Shown here piece by piece: positions 18,141 through 26,964 of a stretch of 64,000 nucleotides of DNA. Each line of letters starts with the position of its first letter. Position 1 is the first letter of the stretch. A program made the translations under genes and the position numbers. The notes below the pieces were generated by a model. It ran no database searches. It was given only the letters and a program-made list of their open reading frames with translations, and was not told where the DNA came from. The DNA is taken from contig NZ_BMTS01000005.1 of the NCBI RefSeq assembly GCF_014649795.1, forward strand, positions 248,001-312,000, written 5' to 3'. Origin of the DNA: Streptomyces melanogenes. Lineage in GTDB: Bacteria > Actinomycetota > Actinomycetes > Streptomycetales > Streptomycetaceae.

Positions 18141-18691
18141 CAGTGGCGGGTCTCCTCGATCGCCTCGATGTGGTCGGCGACCGCGACGAGCAGGATCCGG
18201 GTGCCGGGCACGGCCGCGCGCCAGCGGTGGCGCACCCCGCCGGACAGGCACAGCGTGTCGCCGCGTTCGAGCCGGTAGGCCCGGCCCTCCGCCTCGACCT
18301 CGGCGGCGCCGTCGGCCACGTACATCAACTCGTCGTTGCGGTGCTGGAACTCGCGCGCGGTGTCGTGCTCGCCGGTGAACTCCATCGCGTGCAGCTGGTG
18401 GTGGCCGCGCAGCAGCTGGCGCACCCCGCCGCCGTCGCTGTCGTCGGCGCGGGCGACCTCGACCGTACGCGCGGTGTCGGCGGCGTCGTACAGCTCGGGG
18501 ACGGTGGTGCCCAGGGCGTCGGCCACGCGCGCGAGGGAGCGGGCGCTGGGGCGGGCCCGTTCGTTCTCGATCTGGCTCAGGAACGGCACCGAGAGGCCGC
18601 TGCGCTGCGCGACCGCGGCGAGCGTCAGCCCCAGCTCGCGGCGGAGCCGCCGCACCGCGACTCCCACCCGAAGAGTTTCCTTGTCGTCCAT
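18140..18691 (-). CDS. XRE-family regulator with cupin domain
   Basis: A 183-residue protein with an N-terminal helix-turn-helix (about residues 8-62, LRRELGLTLAAVAQRSGLSVPFLSQIENERARPS) and a C-terminal cupin (about 110-175, EFQHRNDELMYVADGAAEVEAEG and LSGGVRHRWRA, with possible metal-binding His/Glu). Cupin-XRE regulators sense small metabolites. It starts at ATG 18691 behind GGAGAG. It is coupled by a 1-nt overlap to the metal-receptor gene, which suggests that the second protein informs the first or shares its ligand. Confidence 0.86.
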   Translation of the reverse strand: MDDKETLRVGVAVRRLRRELGLTLAAVAQRSGLSVPFLSQIENERARPSARSLARVADALGTTVPELYDAADTARTVEVARADDSDGGGVRQLLRGHHQLHAMEFTGEHDTAREFQHRNDELMYVADGAAEVEAEGRAYRLERGDTLCLSGGVRHRWRAAVPGTRILLVAVADHIEAIEETRH

Positions 18692-18820
18692 CTCTCCGGC
18701 TCCCTCCCCGTCACCTGGACCCCTGCGGCCGCCGCACTGCCTGCACCCTACGCAGCTTCGGCGCCCCGGGGCACCATCGCGTGGAAGAAGAGTGCCCGCA
18801 CGGCCCCCTGGGCATACCTG

Positions 18821-18863
18821 CACGGATGGGGCCCCGCCGGTGTCCGGCGGGGCCCCATCCGTG
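18821..18863 (-). terminator. Terminator after the betaine transporter operon
   Basis: Perfect 20-bp arms (18821-18840 and 18844-18863, built on GGATGGGGCCCCGCCGG) with a 3-nt loop lie 40 nt after the stop of the leftward betaine permease gene. They separate it from the XRE-cupin gene downstream. There is no U-run, as is common in streptomycetes. Confidence 0.7.
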
Positions 18864-18903
18864 TGCGGGCGGCTGAAATCAATCGCCCGTTGTGCCTAGG
18901 CGG

Positions 18904-20700
18904 CTACTTGCCGACGGGCGTCCACTTGTCCGCGAGGCCCGGGTTGTCGTCCAGCCAGGCGCGGACCGCCTGCTGCTCCTTGCCCTTGCCGGTCGACTGG
19001 ATCTTCGCTTCGAGACCGGTGAGCTGCTGCTCGGTCATCTTGAAGTTCTTCAGCCACTCGCCCACCTTGGGGTTGTCGCCGGAGAAGCCCTTCCGGGCAA
19101 GCGTGTGCACGCCGTCGCCCTTGCCCCAGGTGCCCTTGGGGTCCTTGAGCTTCTTCAGGTCGTACGTGCTGTACGCCCAGTGCGGCGACCAGAGCGTGAC
19201 CGCGATCGGCTCCTTCTTGGCGTACGCGCGCTTGAGCTCGGCCAGCATGGACGGCGTCGAGCCGTCGACGACCTTGTACTCGCCGTCCAGGCCGTACTCC
19301 TTCAAGACCTTGTCCTTGAGCAGGCCCATCATTCCGGCGCTCGGCTCGATGCCGATGATCCGGCCCTTGAACTGGCCGGACTTGCCCTTGAGGTCCTCCA
19401 GCGAGTCGATGCCCTTCATGTACGAGGGCACGCTCAGCTCCAGCGAGGTCGGGCCGTACCAGGAGCCCAGGTCCTCCAGCTTGTCGTGGTACTTCTGCCA
19501 GTACGTGGCGTGGGTGACCGGGAGCCAGGAGTCCGTCTCGAAGTCGATCTGGCCGCCCGCCATACCGGTGTAGAGCGCGCCCGCCTCGTACTGCTTGGTG
19601 TCGACCTTGTAGCCGCGCCGCTCCAGCAGTTCCTTCCAGAGGAAGGTGGAGGCGATGCCCTCGTCCCAGGGGATGTAGCCCACGGAGACCTTCTTGCCCT
19701 TGCCGACGTTGTCGGCGCCGGAGGCGGTGGCCGTCGACGAGGAGCCGAACATACCCATGCCGCCGGCCACGAGCGCGAGGACGACCACGCCGACGACCGC
19801 GACGGCGGGCTGCGGGCGGTGGTTCCAGAGCTTGGCGCCGGAGGTCCTGGCGCGGGCCAGCGCCCGTCGGCCGACCGGCGAGACCTGGCGGCCCAGCGCG
19901 CCGGTCATCCGGTCGAGGTACATGGCGAGGATGACGATGGAGACGCCGGCCTCGAAGCCCAGGCCGATGTCGACGTTGCCGATGGCCCGGTAGACCGCGC
20001 CACCGAGGCCGCCGCCGCCGACCATGCCCGCGATGACGACCATGGACAGGCCCAGCATGATGACCTGGTTGACGCCCGCCATGATGGTGGGCAGCGCCAG
20101 CGGGAGCTGGACCCGGAGCAGCGTGTTGCGCGGGGTGGTGCCGAACGCCTCGGCCGCCTCGACCAGTTCGGGGTCGACCTGGCGGATGCCGAGCTCCGTC
20201 ATGCGCACGCCCGGGGGCAGCGAGAAGACGATGGTGGCGATGATGCCGGGGACCACGCCGACGCCGAAGAAGATGATGCCGGGGATCAGATAGACCATGG
20301 CGGGCATGGTCTGCATGAAGTCCAGGACCGGGCGGCTGATCGCGCTCACGGTCTTGGACCGGGACGACCAGATGCCCAGCGGCACCGCGAGGACCAGCGT
20401 GACGACGGTCGCCACGAGGACCAGCGACAGCGTCGACATCGCCTCGTCCCACAGCTCGATCGAGTCGATCAGCGCGAACCCGCCGAAGGCGAGCACCCCG
20501 GCGACCAGGCCGCGCAGCCACCAGGCGACGACGGCGAGGATGCCCGCGAAGAGCAGCGGGTGGGGTGCGGAAAGGACGGCGTCGATGCCGTCGTACATGC
20601 CGTTGACGACCTTGGTGATGGCGTCGAACAGCCAGGAGAGGTGGTTCTGGAGGAAGGTGACGGCGCTGTCCACCCACTCGCCGAGGGGGAGCCTAGGCAC
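18904..20700 (-). CDS. Glycine betaine ABC transporter, fused permease and substrate-binding protein
   Basis: A 598-residue fusion. Residues about 45-275 form the permease, with the EAA-type loop ELVEAAEAFGTTPRNTLLRVQLPLALPTI. A single span near 300-320 tethers the extracellular binding domain (about 335-595: VSVGYIPWDEGIASTFLWKELLERRGY, LWSPHWAYSTYDLKKL), which belongs to the OpuAC/ProX type. It imports glycine betaine, choline or proline betaine for osmoprotection. GTG 20700 overlaps the end of the ATPase gene by 8 nt and has AGGAGGT 6 nt upstream, so the two are coupled. Confidence 0.9.
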   Translation of the reverse strand: MPRLPLGEWVDSAVTFLQNHLSWLFDAITKVVNGMYDGIDAVLSAPHPLLFAGILAVVAWWLRGLVAGVLAFGGFALIDSIELWDEAMSTLSLVLVATVVTLVLAVPLGIWSSRSKTVSAISRPVLDFMQTMPAMVYLIPGIIFFGVGVVPGIIATIVFSLPPGVRMTELGIRQVDPELVEAAEAFGTTPRNTLLRVQLPLALPTIMAGVNQVIMLGLSMVVIAGMVGGGGLGGAVYRAIGNVDIGLGFEAGVSIVILAMYLDRMTGALGRQVSPVGRRALARARTSGAKLWNHRPQPAVAVVGVVVLALVAGGMGMFGSSSTATASGADNVGKGKKVSVGYIPWDEGIASTFLWKELLERRGYKVDTKQYEAGALYTGMAGGQIDFETDSWLPVTHATYWQKYHDKLEDLGSWYGPTSLELSVPSYMKGIDSLEDLKGKSGQFKGRIIGIEPSAGMMGLLKDKVLKEYGLDGEYKVVDGSTPSMLAELKRAYAKKEPIAVTLWSPHWAYSTYDLKKLKDPKGTWGKGDGVHTLARKGFSGDNPKVGEWLKNFKMTEQQLTGLEAKIQSTGKGKEQQAVRAWLDDNPGLADKWTPVGK

Positions 20701-21757
20701 GGGCCACCTCCTGCATCGAGCAGGCGACCGGCCCGCGCTGGTCGTCCCCGAGGAAGGCGATCAGCCGCTCCTGCGGGACGACGCCGAGCAGCGAGCCGTC
20801 GCTGTCCTTGACGGCCACGGGGTGCGGCACGCGCGCGGCGACGGCACACAGGTCCGCGACGCTGGTGTCGGCGCTCACGCTCTCGCAGTCGCAGCTCCCG
20901 GCGTCGGGGCGGTGCGGCTCGGTCATTACGGACAGGGCGGTGAGCACGCGGGAGCGGTCGACGTCCTGGATGAACGAGGCGACGTAGTCGTTGGCGGGCG
21001 TCAGGAGGATGTCCTCGGCGCTGCCGAGCTGGACGATCCGCCCGTCGCGCATCACGGCGATGGAGTCGCCGAGCCGCATGGCCTCGTTGAGGTCGTGGGT
21101 GATGAACACGATGGTCTTCTTCAGGCGCTTCTGGAGTTCGAGGAGCTGGTCCTGCATGTCGCGCCGGATCAGCGGGTCGAGCGCGCTGAACGACTCGTCC
21201 ATGAGGAGCAGGTCGGCGTCGGTGGCGAGCGCCCGGGCCAGGCCCACGCGCTGCTGCATGCCGCCGGAGAGCTCGTCCGGCCAGGAGTCGCCCCAGCCCG
21301 CGAGCCCGGTGAGCTCCAGGGCCTCGGCGGCGCGCTTCTCGCGCTCGGCGCGCGGCACGCCCTGGACCTCCAGGCCGTACGCGGCGTTCTCCAGGACGCT
21401 GCGGTGCGGGAAGAGCGCGAAGTGCTGGAACACCATGCTGATCTTGGTGGAGCGGACGGCACGCAGCTCGCGCGGGCTCAGGCCGGTCAGGTCCTGGCCG
21501 TCGTAGAGCACCCGTCCGGAGGTGGGCTCCAGGAGCCCGTTGAGCATCCGCAGCAGCGTGGACTTTCCGGACCCGGACAGACCCATGACGACGAAGATCT
21601 CGCCGGGCTCGACCGTGAACGACGCGTCGATCACCGCCGCGGTCGTCCCGTCGGCCCGCAGCTCGTCGCGGTCGGCGCCGCCTTCGAGCCTGCGCACCGC
21701 GTCGTCGGGTCGTCTGCCGAACACCTTGTAGAGCTGCTCGGCTTGCAGCGTGGACAC
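20693..21757 (-). CDS. Glycine betaine ABC transporter ATPase
   Basis: A 354-residue OpuAA/ProV-type ATPase. Walker A is GLSGSGKST, the signature is LSGGMQQR and Walker B is LLLMDESFSALDP; the family insert before Walker A and the H-loop ITHD are also present. The C-terminal part (after about residue 270) is a CBS-like regulatory region, which in this family senses ionic strength. I start at GTG 21757 (STLQAEQLYKVFG) because GAGG lies 6 nt upstream; an in-frame ATG at 21793 lacks a good ribosome site. It forms an operon with the fused permease/binding protein. Confidence 0.88.
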   Translation of the reverse strand: MSTLQAEQLYKVFGRRPDDAVRRLEGGADRDELRADGTTAAVIDASFTVEPGEIFVVMGLSGSGKSTLLRMLNGLLEPTSGRVLYDGQDLTGLSPRELRAVRSTKISMVFQHFALFPHRSVLENAAYGLEVQGVPRAEREKRAAEALELTGLAGWGDSWPDELSGGMQQRVGLARALATDADLLLMDESFSALDPLIRRDMQDQLLELQKRLKKTIVFITHDLNEAMRLGDSIAVMRDGRIVQLGSAEDILLTPANDYVASFIQDVDRSRVLTALSVMTEPHRPDAGSCDCESVSADTSVADLCAVAARVPHPVAVKDSDGSLLGVVPQERLIAFLGDDQRGPVACSMQEVARA

Positions 21758-21991
21758 ATAAACCTCACGGATAGAGCTGAGAACGGCCCGCATCCCCCGC
21801 GGGCGGGCCGTGGAGCGGCGCGGATTCGGTCCGTCGCCCTGTGTATGCGGTGCCGTAGTCGTTGAAACCGATACGAGGGTCCGCTCCGGCGCCGCGCCTG
21901 CCCGGCTTTACCAGGAGCAAACGCGAAGGTGACCCAGTTCACTGCCACGCACAGTGACCGGGGCGGCCGACGGCTGTCGCCGCGCGGTGGC

Positions 21992-22013
21992 TGTCAGTGG
22001 GGTGCGGCATCAT
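21992..22013 (+). promoter_or_regulatory. PafBC-type DNA-damage promoter of the exonuclease gene
   Basis: TGTCAGTG (21992-21999), then exactly 8 nt, then CATCAT (22008-22013) as the -10. The start codon follows 6 nt later. This matches the layout TGTC(A/G)GTG-N8-xAnnnT of the RecA/LexA-independent damage promoter. The element GCTGTCAGTGG is identical to the one upstream of the RecB-family gene at 45867. Confidence 0.65.
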
Positions 22014-22019
22014 CGGGGT

Positions 22020-22943
22020 GTGACGCGACGCCTGATGCTCCTCGACACCGCTTCCCTGTACTTCCGGGCCTATTTCGGGGTCCCCGACACGGTCCGGGCC
22101 CCGGACGGCACCCCGGTCAACGCCGTGCGCGGCCTGCTGGACTTCATCACCCGCCTGGTCCAGGACCACCACCCGGACGACCTGGTGGCCTGCATGGACG
22201 CGGACTGGCGCCCGCACTGGCGCGTCGAGCTGATCCCGTCGTACAAGGCGCACCGGGTCGCGGTGGAGACGGCCGACGGCGTCCCGGACGAGGAGGAGGT
22301 CCCGGACACGCTGGCCCCGCAGGTCCCGGTGATCGAGGCGGTCCTGGACGCGCTGGGCATCGCCCGGGTGGGGGTGGCGGGGTACGAGGCGGACGACGTG
22401 ATCGGCACCCTGGCCGCCGCGGCCCCGGGCCCGGTGGACATCGTCACGGGCGACCGCGACCTGTTCCAGCTGGTCGACGACGGGCGCGGCGTGCGGGTCC
22501 TCTACCCGCGCAAGGGCGTCGGCGACTGCGACGCGATCGACGAGGACCTGATCCGTACGAAGTACGGGGTCCGGGCCGATCAGTACGCGGACTTCGCGGC
22601 CCTGCGCGGCGACGCCAGCGACGGCCTGCCGGGCGTGAAGGGCATCGGCGAGAAGACGGCCGCGCAGCTGATCACGGAGTACGGCGATCTGGCCGGGGTG
22701 CGCACGGCGGCCGGGGACCGCACCTCCCGCCTCACCCCGGCCAAGCGCCGGGGCATCATCGAGGCCGCCGAGTATCTCGACGTGGCCCCGAAGGTGGTCC
22801 GGGTGGCGCTCGACGTGCCGCTGCCCGCGTTCGACCCGGCGCTCCCGGCCGAGGCGCTGCACCCGGAGACGGTGGACGAACTGGCGCAGCGGTGGGGCCT
22901 GGGAAGCTCGCTGACCCGGCTCCTTGGCACCCTGGGGCGCTAG
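22020..22943 (+). CDS. 5'-3' exonuclease (FEN family, polymerase-I N-domain type)
   Basis: A 307-residue stand-alone flap-type exonuclease. It has the PIN-like N domain (LMLLDTASLYFRAYFG) and the acidic metal ligands in ACMDADWR, GYEADDVIGTLA and VTGDRDLFQLVD. The helix-hairpin-helix region is SDGLPGVKGIGEKTAAQLITEYG. It removes 5' flaps or RNA primers in repair. The GTG start at 22020 is preferred: a -10 hexamer ends 6 nt upstream, implying a leaderless mRNA, and the promoter carries a PafBC-type box. The same gene neighbours helY in mycobacteria. Confidence 0.88.
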   Translation: MTRRLMLLDTASLYFRAYFGVPDTVRAPDGTPVNAVRGLLDFITRLVQDHHPDDLVACMDADWRPHWRVELIPSYKAHRVAVETADGVPDEEEVPDTLAPQVPVIEAVLDALGIARVGVAGYEADDVIGTLAAAAPGPVDIVTGDRDLFQLVDDGRGVRVLYPRKGVGDCDAIDEDLIRTKYGVRADQYADFAALRGDASDGLPGVKGIGEKTAAQLITEYGDLAGVRTAAGDRTSRLTPAKRRGIIEAAEYLDVAPKVVRVALDVPLPAFDPALPAEALHPETVDELAQRWGLGSSLTRLLGTLGR

Positions 22944-22986
22944 GGCCCCAGGGCCGGTGAAGGGGTGAGCCCAAAGGGCCGGGATG

Positions 22987-23005
22987 CTAACTTAGGCAAA
23001 CCTAA
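22987..23005. promoter_or_regulatory. Iron box (DtxR/DmdR-type operator)
   Basis: CTAACTTAGGCAAACCTAA matches the 19-bp iron-box consensus TTAGGTTAGGCTAACCTAA, with the inner dyad TTAGGC-AA-ACCTAA nearly perfect. It lies about 60 nt upstream of the siderophore-interacting protein gene, so that gene should be repressed by iron-loaded DmdR. Confidence 0.85.
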
Positions 23006-23066
23006 GAAGAGCAGACGGTTCAGCGCGCCGGGCGGACGGTCCGGCACACATCAGGGGAGAAACGCT

Positions 23067-23906
23067 GTGGCAGAACGACCGGCCCGCAAGGGCCCCCGGG
23101 CCCACGAGACACGCGTGGTGCGTACGGAGTGGATCACTGAGCACATGGTCCGGCTGGTCCTGGGGGGCGCGGCGGCGAGCGGCTTCGCCGTCGGCGAGTA
23201 CACCGACCACTATGTGAAGCTGCTCTTCCCGGCGCCCGGGGTGACCTACCCCGAGCCGTTCGACCTGGAGCGGGTGCGCACCGAGTTCCCGCGCGACCAG
23301 TGGCCGAGCAACCGGACGTACACGGTCCGGGCCTGGGACGCCGAGCGGGACGAGCTGACCATCGACTTCGTGGTCCACGGCGACGAGGGCCTGGCCGGAC
23401 CGTGGGCCGCCCGCGCCCAGGTCGGCGACGTCATCCGGCTCTCCGGCCCCGGCGGCGGGTACGCTCCGGACCCGGCCGCCGACTGGCACCTCCTGGTGGG
23501 CGACGAGAGCGCCCTCCCGGCGATCGCGGCCGCCCTTGAGCAGCTGCCCGAGGGCGCGGTGGTCCACGCGTTCGTGGAGGTCCCCGGCCCGGAGGAGGAG
23601 CAGAAGATCCTCGCTCCCGACGGCGTCGAGGTGACCTGGCTGCACCGCGGCGACGCCCCGGTCGGCGACCAACTGATCGCGGCGGTGCGGGAGCTCACGT
23701 TCCCCGAGGGCGACGTCCACGCCTTCGTCCACGGCGAGGCGGCCTTCGTCAAGGACCTCCGCCGCCATCTGCGCCTGGACCGCGAGATCCCCCGCGACCG
23801 CCTCTCCATCTCCGGCTACTGGCGCCTGGGCCAGACCGACGAGGCCTGGCGCGCGGTCAAGCGCGAGTGGAACGAGCAGGTGGAACGGGAGCAGGAGGCG
23901 GCGTAG
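23067..23906 (+). CDS. Siderophore-interacting protein (ferric-siderophore reductase)
   Basis: A 279-residue flavoprotein of the SIP family. The FAD-binding barrel carries the RTYTVRAWD motif and SGPGGGYAPDPAADWHLLVGDESALPAI; the NAD(P)H domain contains AFVHGEAAFVKDLRRHL and the family C-terminal SGYWRLGQTDEAW. It reduces ferric siderophores in the cytosol to release iron. GTG 23067 has AGGGGAG 8 nt upstream; the open frame extends further left but only through the iron box. Regulation by iron follows from the operator at 22987-23005. Confidence 0.92.
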   Translation: MAERPARKGPRAHETRVVRTEWITEHMVRLVLGGAAASGFAVGEYTDHYVKLLFPAPGVTYPEPFDLERVRTEFPRDQWPSNRTYTVRAWDAERDELTIDFVVHGDEGLAGPWAARAQVGDVIRLSGPGGGYAPDPAADWHLLVGDESALPAIAAALEQLPEGAVVHAFVEVPGPEEEQKILAPDGVEVTWLHRGDAPVGDQLIAAVRELTFPEGDVHAFVHGEAAFVKDLRRHLRLDREIPRDRLSISGYWRLGQTDEAWRAVKREWNEQVEREQEAA

Positions 23907-23927
23907 CGGGACGCCGCGGCAGAGTGC

Positions 23928-23961
23928 GAGGCCCCCGCCGGTAGCAACCGGCGGGGGCCTC
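23928..23961. terminator. Bidirectional terminator between SIP gene and helY
   Basis: Perfect 15-bp arms (23928-23942 GAGGCCCCCGCCGGT and 23947-23961) with an AGCA loop lie between the two convergent stops. Confidence 0.75.
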
Positions 23962-23985
23962 CCGCATCCGTACGCGCCCGTCGCG

Positions 23986-26820
23986 TCAGCCCACCGAGCT
24001 GTAAGCCACGACACCCCGCAGCAGCGCGTCCACCGCCTTGCGGGCGTTCTTGGCGACCGTGCTGCCCGCCGAGGAGCCGGGGGCCGCCGCGGCGATCTGG
24101 CCGAGGACGTCGATGACCTGCTTGCACCAGCGGACGAAGTCGCCCGCGGGCATGTCCGCCTCGCGCAGCACCTCGTCCAGGCCCTGGCCCGAGGCCCACT
24201 GGAAGGCCGCCCAGGCGAAGCCGAGGTCGGGCTCGCGCTGGCCGACGCCCTCCGCCTGGTTGATCTTGTGGTCCTCCTCCAGCGCGTCGAGCCGGCCCCA
24301 GATGCGGACCATCTCGCCGAGCGCCGCCTTGGCCGCGCCCGAGGGCGTCTTCGACGCCACGGCGTCGTCGGACTGGCGCGCCTCGTACACCAACGCCGAG
24401 ACGCACGCGGCCAGTTCGGCCGGGCTCAGGCCCTCCCAGACGCCCGCGCGCAGGCACTCGCTGGCCAGCAGGTCCAGCTCGCCGTAGAGCCGGGCCAGGC
24501 GGCGGCCGTGCTCGGTGACCTCGTCGTCGCGCAGATAGTCCAGCTCGGTCAGGAGCGCCACGATCCGGTCGAAGGTGCGGGCGATCGTGTTGGTCCGCCC
24601 CTCGATGCGGCGCTCCAGCTGCTGGGTGTCGCGCTTGAGCCGGTAGTACCGCTCGGCCCAGCGCGCGTGGTCCTCGCGCTCGTCGCAGCCGTGGCACGGG
24701 TGGGCGCGCAGCTCGGCGCGGAGCCGGGCGATCTCGCGGTCGTCGGCGGCCTCGGCGCGGCCCCTGCGGTGCCGGTCGGGCACGATGTGGCCCGCCTTGG
24801 TGCGCAACGCGGAGGCGAGGTCGCGACGGGACTGGGGCGAGCGCGCGTTGAAGGACTTGGGGATCCTCATCCGCTCGATCGCCTCCACCGGCACCGGGAA
24901 GTCGATCGAGGCGAGCCGCTTGACCTGCCGCTCGGCGGTCAGCACCAGCGGGCGCGGCCCGTCGTGCTGGTCGAAGCCGCGGTGGCCGTTGGAGCGCCCG
25001 GCCGGGATGCCCGGGTCCAGCACGAGCGCGAGCCCGGCGAACTTCCCGGTCGGCACGTGGATCACGTCGCCCGGCTTGAGCCTCTCCAGGGACGCGGCCG
25101 CGGCGGCCCGCCGCTGGCTGGCGCCCTGCTTGGCGAGCTCCGTCTCGCGGTCCTTGAGGTCGCGGCGCAGTCGCGCGTACTCCTCGAAGTCCCCCAAGTG
25201 GCAGCTCATGCCCTCCTGGTAGCCCTCCAGGCCCTCCTCGTTACGCTGCACCTGGCGGGAGATGCCGACGACGGACTTGTCCGCCTGGAACTGCGCGAAG
25301 GAGGTTTCCAGGAGCTCGCGCGAGCGGTGCCGGCCGAACTGCTCGACCAGGTTCACCGCCATGTTGTACGACGGCTTGAAGCTGGAGCGCAGCGGATACG
25401 TACGCGTGCCGGCGAGGCCCGCCAGCGCGCCCGGGTCCATGCCGCGCTGCCAGAGCACCACGGCGTGGCCCTCGACGTCGATGCCGCGGCGCCCGGCGCG
25501 GCCGGTCAGCTGGGTGTACTCACCGGGGGTGATGTCGGCGTGCTGTTCGCCGTTCCACTTCACCAGCTTCTCCAGGATCACCGTCCTGGCGGGCATGTTG
25601 ATGCCCAGGGCGAGCGTCTCGGTGGCGAAGACCGCCTTCACCAGGCCGCGGACGAACAGCTCCTCCACGACCTCCTTGAAGGTCGGCAGCATGCCCGCGT
25701 GGTGGGCCGCGATGCCCCGCTCCAGGCCCTCCAGCCACTCGTAGTACCCGAGGACGTGCAGGTCCTCGCCGGGGATGGAGGCGGTGCGCTCCTCGACGAT
25801 CTCGCGCACCTTGTGGCGCGCCTCCTCGTCGTTGAGGCGCAGGCCCGCGTACATGCACTGCTGGACGGCGGCCTCGCAGGCGGCCCGGCTGAAGATGAAC
25901 GTGATGGCGGGCAACAGGCCCTCGGCGTCCAGCCGTTCGATGACCTCGGGGCGGCCCGGCGTCCAGATCCGGGAGCGCTGGCGGCGCTCGCGCTCGCGGT
26001 CGGCCTCGCGCACCATCTTGCCGCGCCTGCGGTCGCGCGGGTTGTACGTCTTCTGGTTCTCCATCCGGGCCATGCGCAGCAGGTCCGGGTTGACCTCGCG
26101 GCGCGCGCCGCCGCGGCCGCCGTGGTCGGTGGACTCCTCGAAGAGGTCGTACATCCGCCGGCCGGCCAGCACGTGCTGCCAGAGCGGGACCGGGCGGTCC
26201 TCGGAGACGATCACTTCGGTGTCGCCGCGCACGGTGTCCAGCCAGTCGCCGAACTCCTCCGCGTTGGAGACGGTCGCCGACAGCGACACCAGCGTCACCG
26301 ACTCGGGCAGGTGGATGATCACCTCTTCCCAGACGGCGCCCCGGAAGCGGTCGGAGAGGTAGTGCACCTCGTCCATGACCACGTAGCCGAGGCCGAGGAG
26401 CGACTGGGAGCCCGCGTAGAGCATGTTGCGGAGCACCTCGGTGGTCATCACGACCACCGGCGCCTCGGAGTTGACGCTGTTGTCCCCGGTGAGCAGGCCG
26501 ACCTTGTCCGCGCCGTAGCGTCTGACCAGGTCGGCGTACTTCTGGTTGGAGAGCGCCTTGATCGGCGTGGTGTAGAAGCACTTGCGGCCCTGCTCCAGGG
26601 CCAGGTGCACGGCGAACTCGCCGACGATCGTCTTGCCGGAGCCGGTCGGGGCGGCCACGAGCACACCCTTGCCGGCTTCGAGTGCCTGGCACGCCTCGAT
26701 CTGGAAGGGGTCCAGAGCGAAGTCGTACAGGTCGCGGAAGGGTGCGAGCGCGGTGGCCTGCTCGGCGGCGCGGAGCCGGGCAGCTGCGTACGCTTCGGCT
26801 GGTGAGAGGTCCTCTGTCAT
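23986..26820 (-). CDS. helY: Ski2/Mtr4-like superfamily-2 helicase HelY
   Basis: A 944-residue DExH helicase. Motif I is APTGSGKTIVGEF, motif II is VMDEVHYL, motif III is LSATVSN and motif VI is QLTGRAGRRGID. An insertion follows about residue 230, and the DSHCT-type helical domain occupies the last 180 residues. This protein is the actinobacterial HelY, related to eukaryotic RNA-exosome helicases; its substrate (DNA or RNA) is not settled. The promoter region carries TGTCAGAG-N8-TAGGCT, a PafBC-type damage box, 10 nt before ATG 26820. tatC lies upstream on the same strand, separated by a terminator. Confidence 0.92.
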   Translation of the reverse strand: MTEDLSPAEAYAAARLRAAEQATALAPFRDLYDFALDPFQIEACQALEAGKGVLVAAPTGSGKTIVGEFAVHLALEQGRKCFYTTPIKALSNQKYADLVRRYGADKVGLLTGDNSVNSEAPVVVMTTEVLRNMLYAGSQSLLGLGYVVMDEVHYLSDRFRGAVWEEVIIHLPESVTLVSLSATVSNAEEFGDWLDTVRGDTEVIVSEDRPVPLWQHVLAGRRMYDLFEESTDHGGRGGARREVNPDLLRMARMENQKTYNPRDRRRGKMVREADRERERRQRSRIWTPGRPEVIERLDAEGLLPAITFIFSRAACEAAVQQCMYAGLRLNDEEARHKVREIVEERTASIPGEDLHVLGYYEWLEGLERGIAAHHAGMLPTFKEVVEELFVRGLVKAVFATETLALGINMPARTVILEKLVKWNGEQHADITPGEYTQLTGRAGRRGIDVEGHAVVLWQRGMDPGALAGLAGTRTYPLRSSFKPSYNMAVNLVEQFGRHRSRELLETSFAQFQADKSVVGISRQVQRNEEGLEGYQEGMSCHLGDFEEYARLRRDLKDRETELAKQGASQRRAAAAASLERLKPGDVIHVPTGKFAGLALVLDPGIPAGRSNGHRGFDQHDGPRPLVLTAERQVKRLASIDFPVPVEAIERMRIPKSFNARSPQSRRDLASALRTKAGHIVPDRHRRGRAEAADDREIARLRAELRAHPCHGCDEREDHARWAERYYRLKRDTQQLERRIEGRTNTIARTFDRIVALLTELDYLRDDEVTEHGRRLARLYGELDLLASECLRAGVWEGLSPAELAACVSALVYEARQSDDAVASKTPSGAAKAALGEMVRIWGRLDALEEDHKINQAEGVGQREPDLGFAWAAFQWASGQGLDEVLREADMPAGDFVRWCKQVIDVLGQIAAAAPGSSAGSTVAKNARKAVDALLRGVVAYSSVG

Positions 26821-26830
26821 CTTGTCTTCG

Positions 26831-26852
26831 AGCCTACCCGCCGCCTCTGACA
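26831..26852 (-). promoter_or_regulatory. PafBC-type DNA-damage promoter of helY
   Basis: On the minus strand TGTCAGAG (26852-26845) is followed after exactly 8 nt by TAGGCT (26836-26831), then 10 nt to the helY ATG. There is one mismatch to TGTCAGTG. Confidence 0.6.
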
Positions 26853-26912
26853 GAGGTCGCGATCTTTATCGGGACGGGGGCCTGGACGGAGTGCGGGGCG
26901 GCCGGGAACGCG

Positions 26913-26952
26913 GAAGCGGCCGGGTGCGCGCCGTGCGCGCCCCGGCCGCTTC
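26913..26952 (-). terminator. Terminator after tatC
   Basis: Arms GAAGCGGCCGGG (26913-26924) and CCCGGCCGCTTC (26941-26952) with an inner GCGCGC stem lie 12 nt after the tatC stop. Confidence 0.65.
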
Positions 26953-26964
26953 AACGGCGTGGGA

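Noticed and set aside
18821..18863. 20-bp perfect inverted repeat as an operator
   Set aside because: It lies directly after the betaine permease stop and is GC-rich with a 3-nt loop, so a terminator is the simpler reading.
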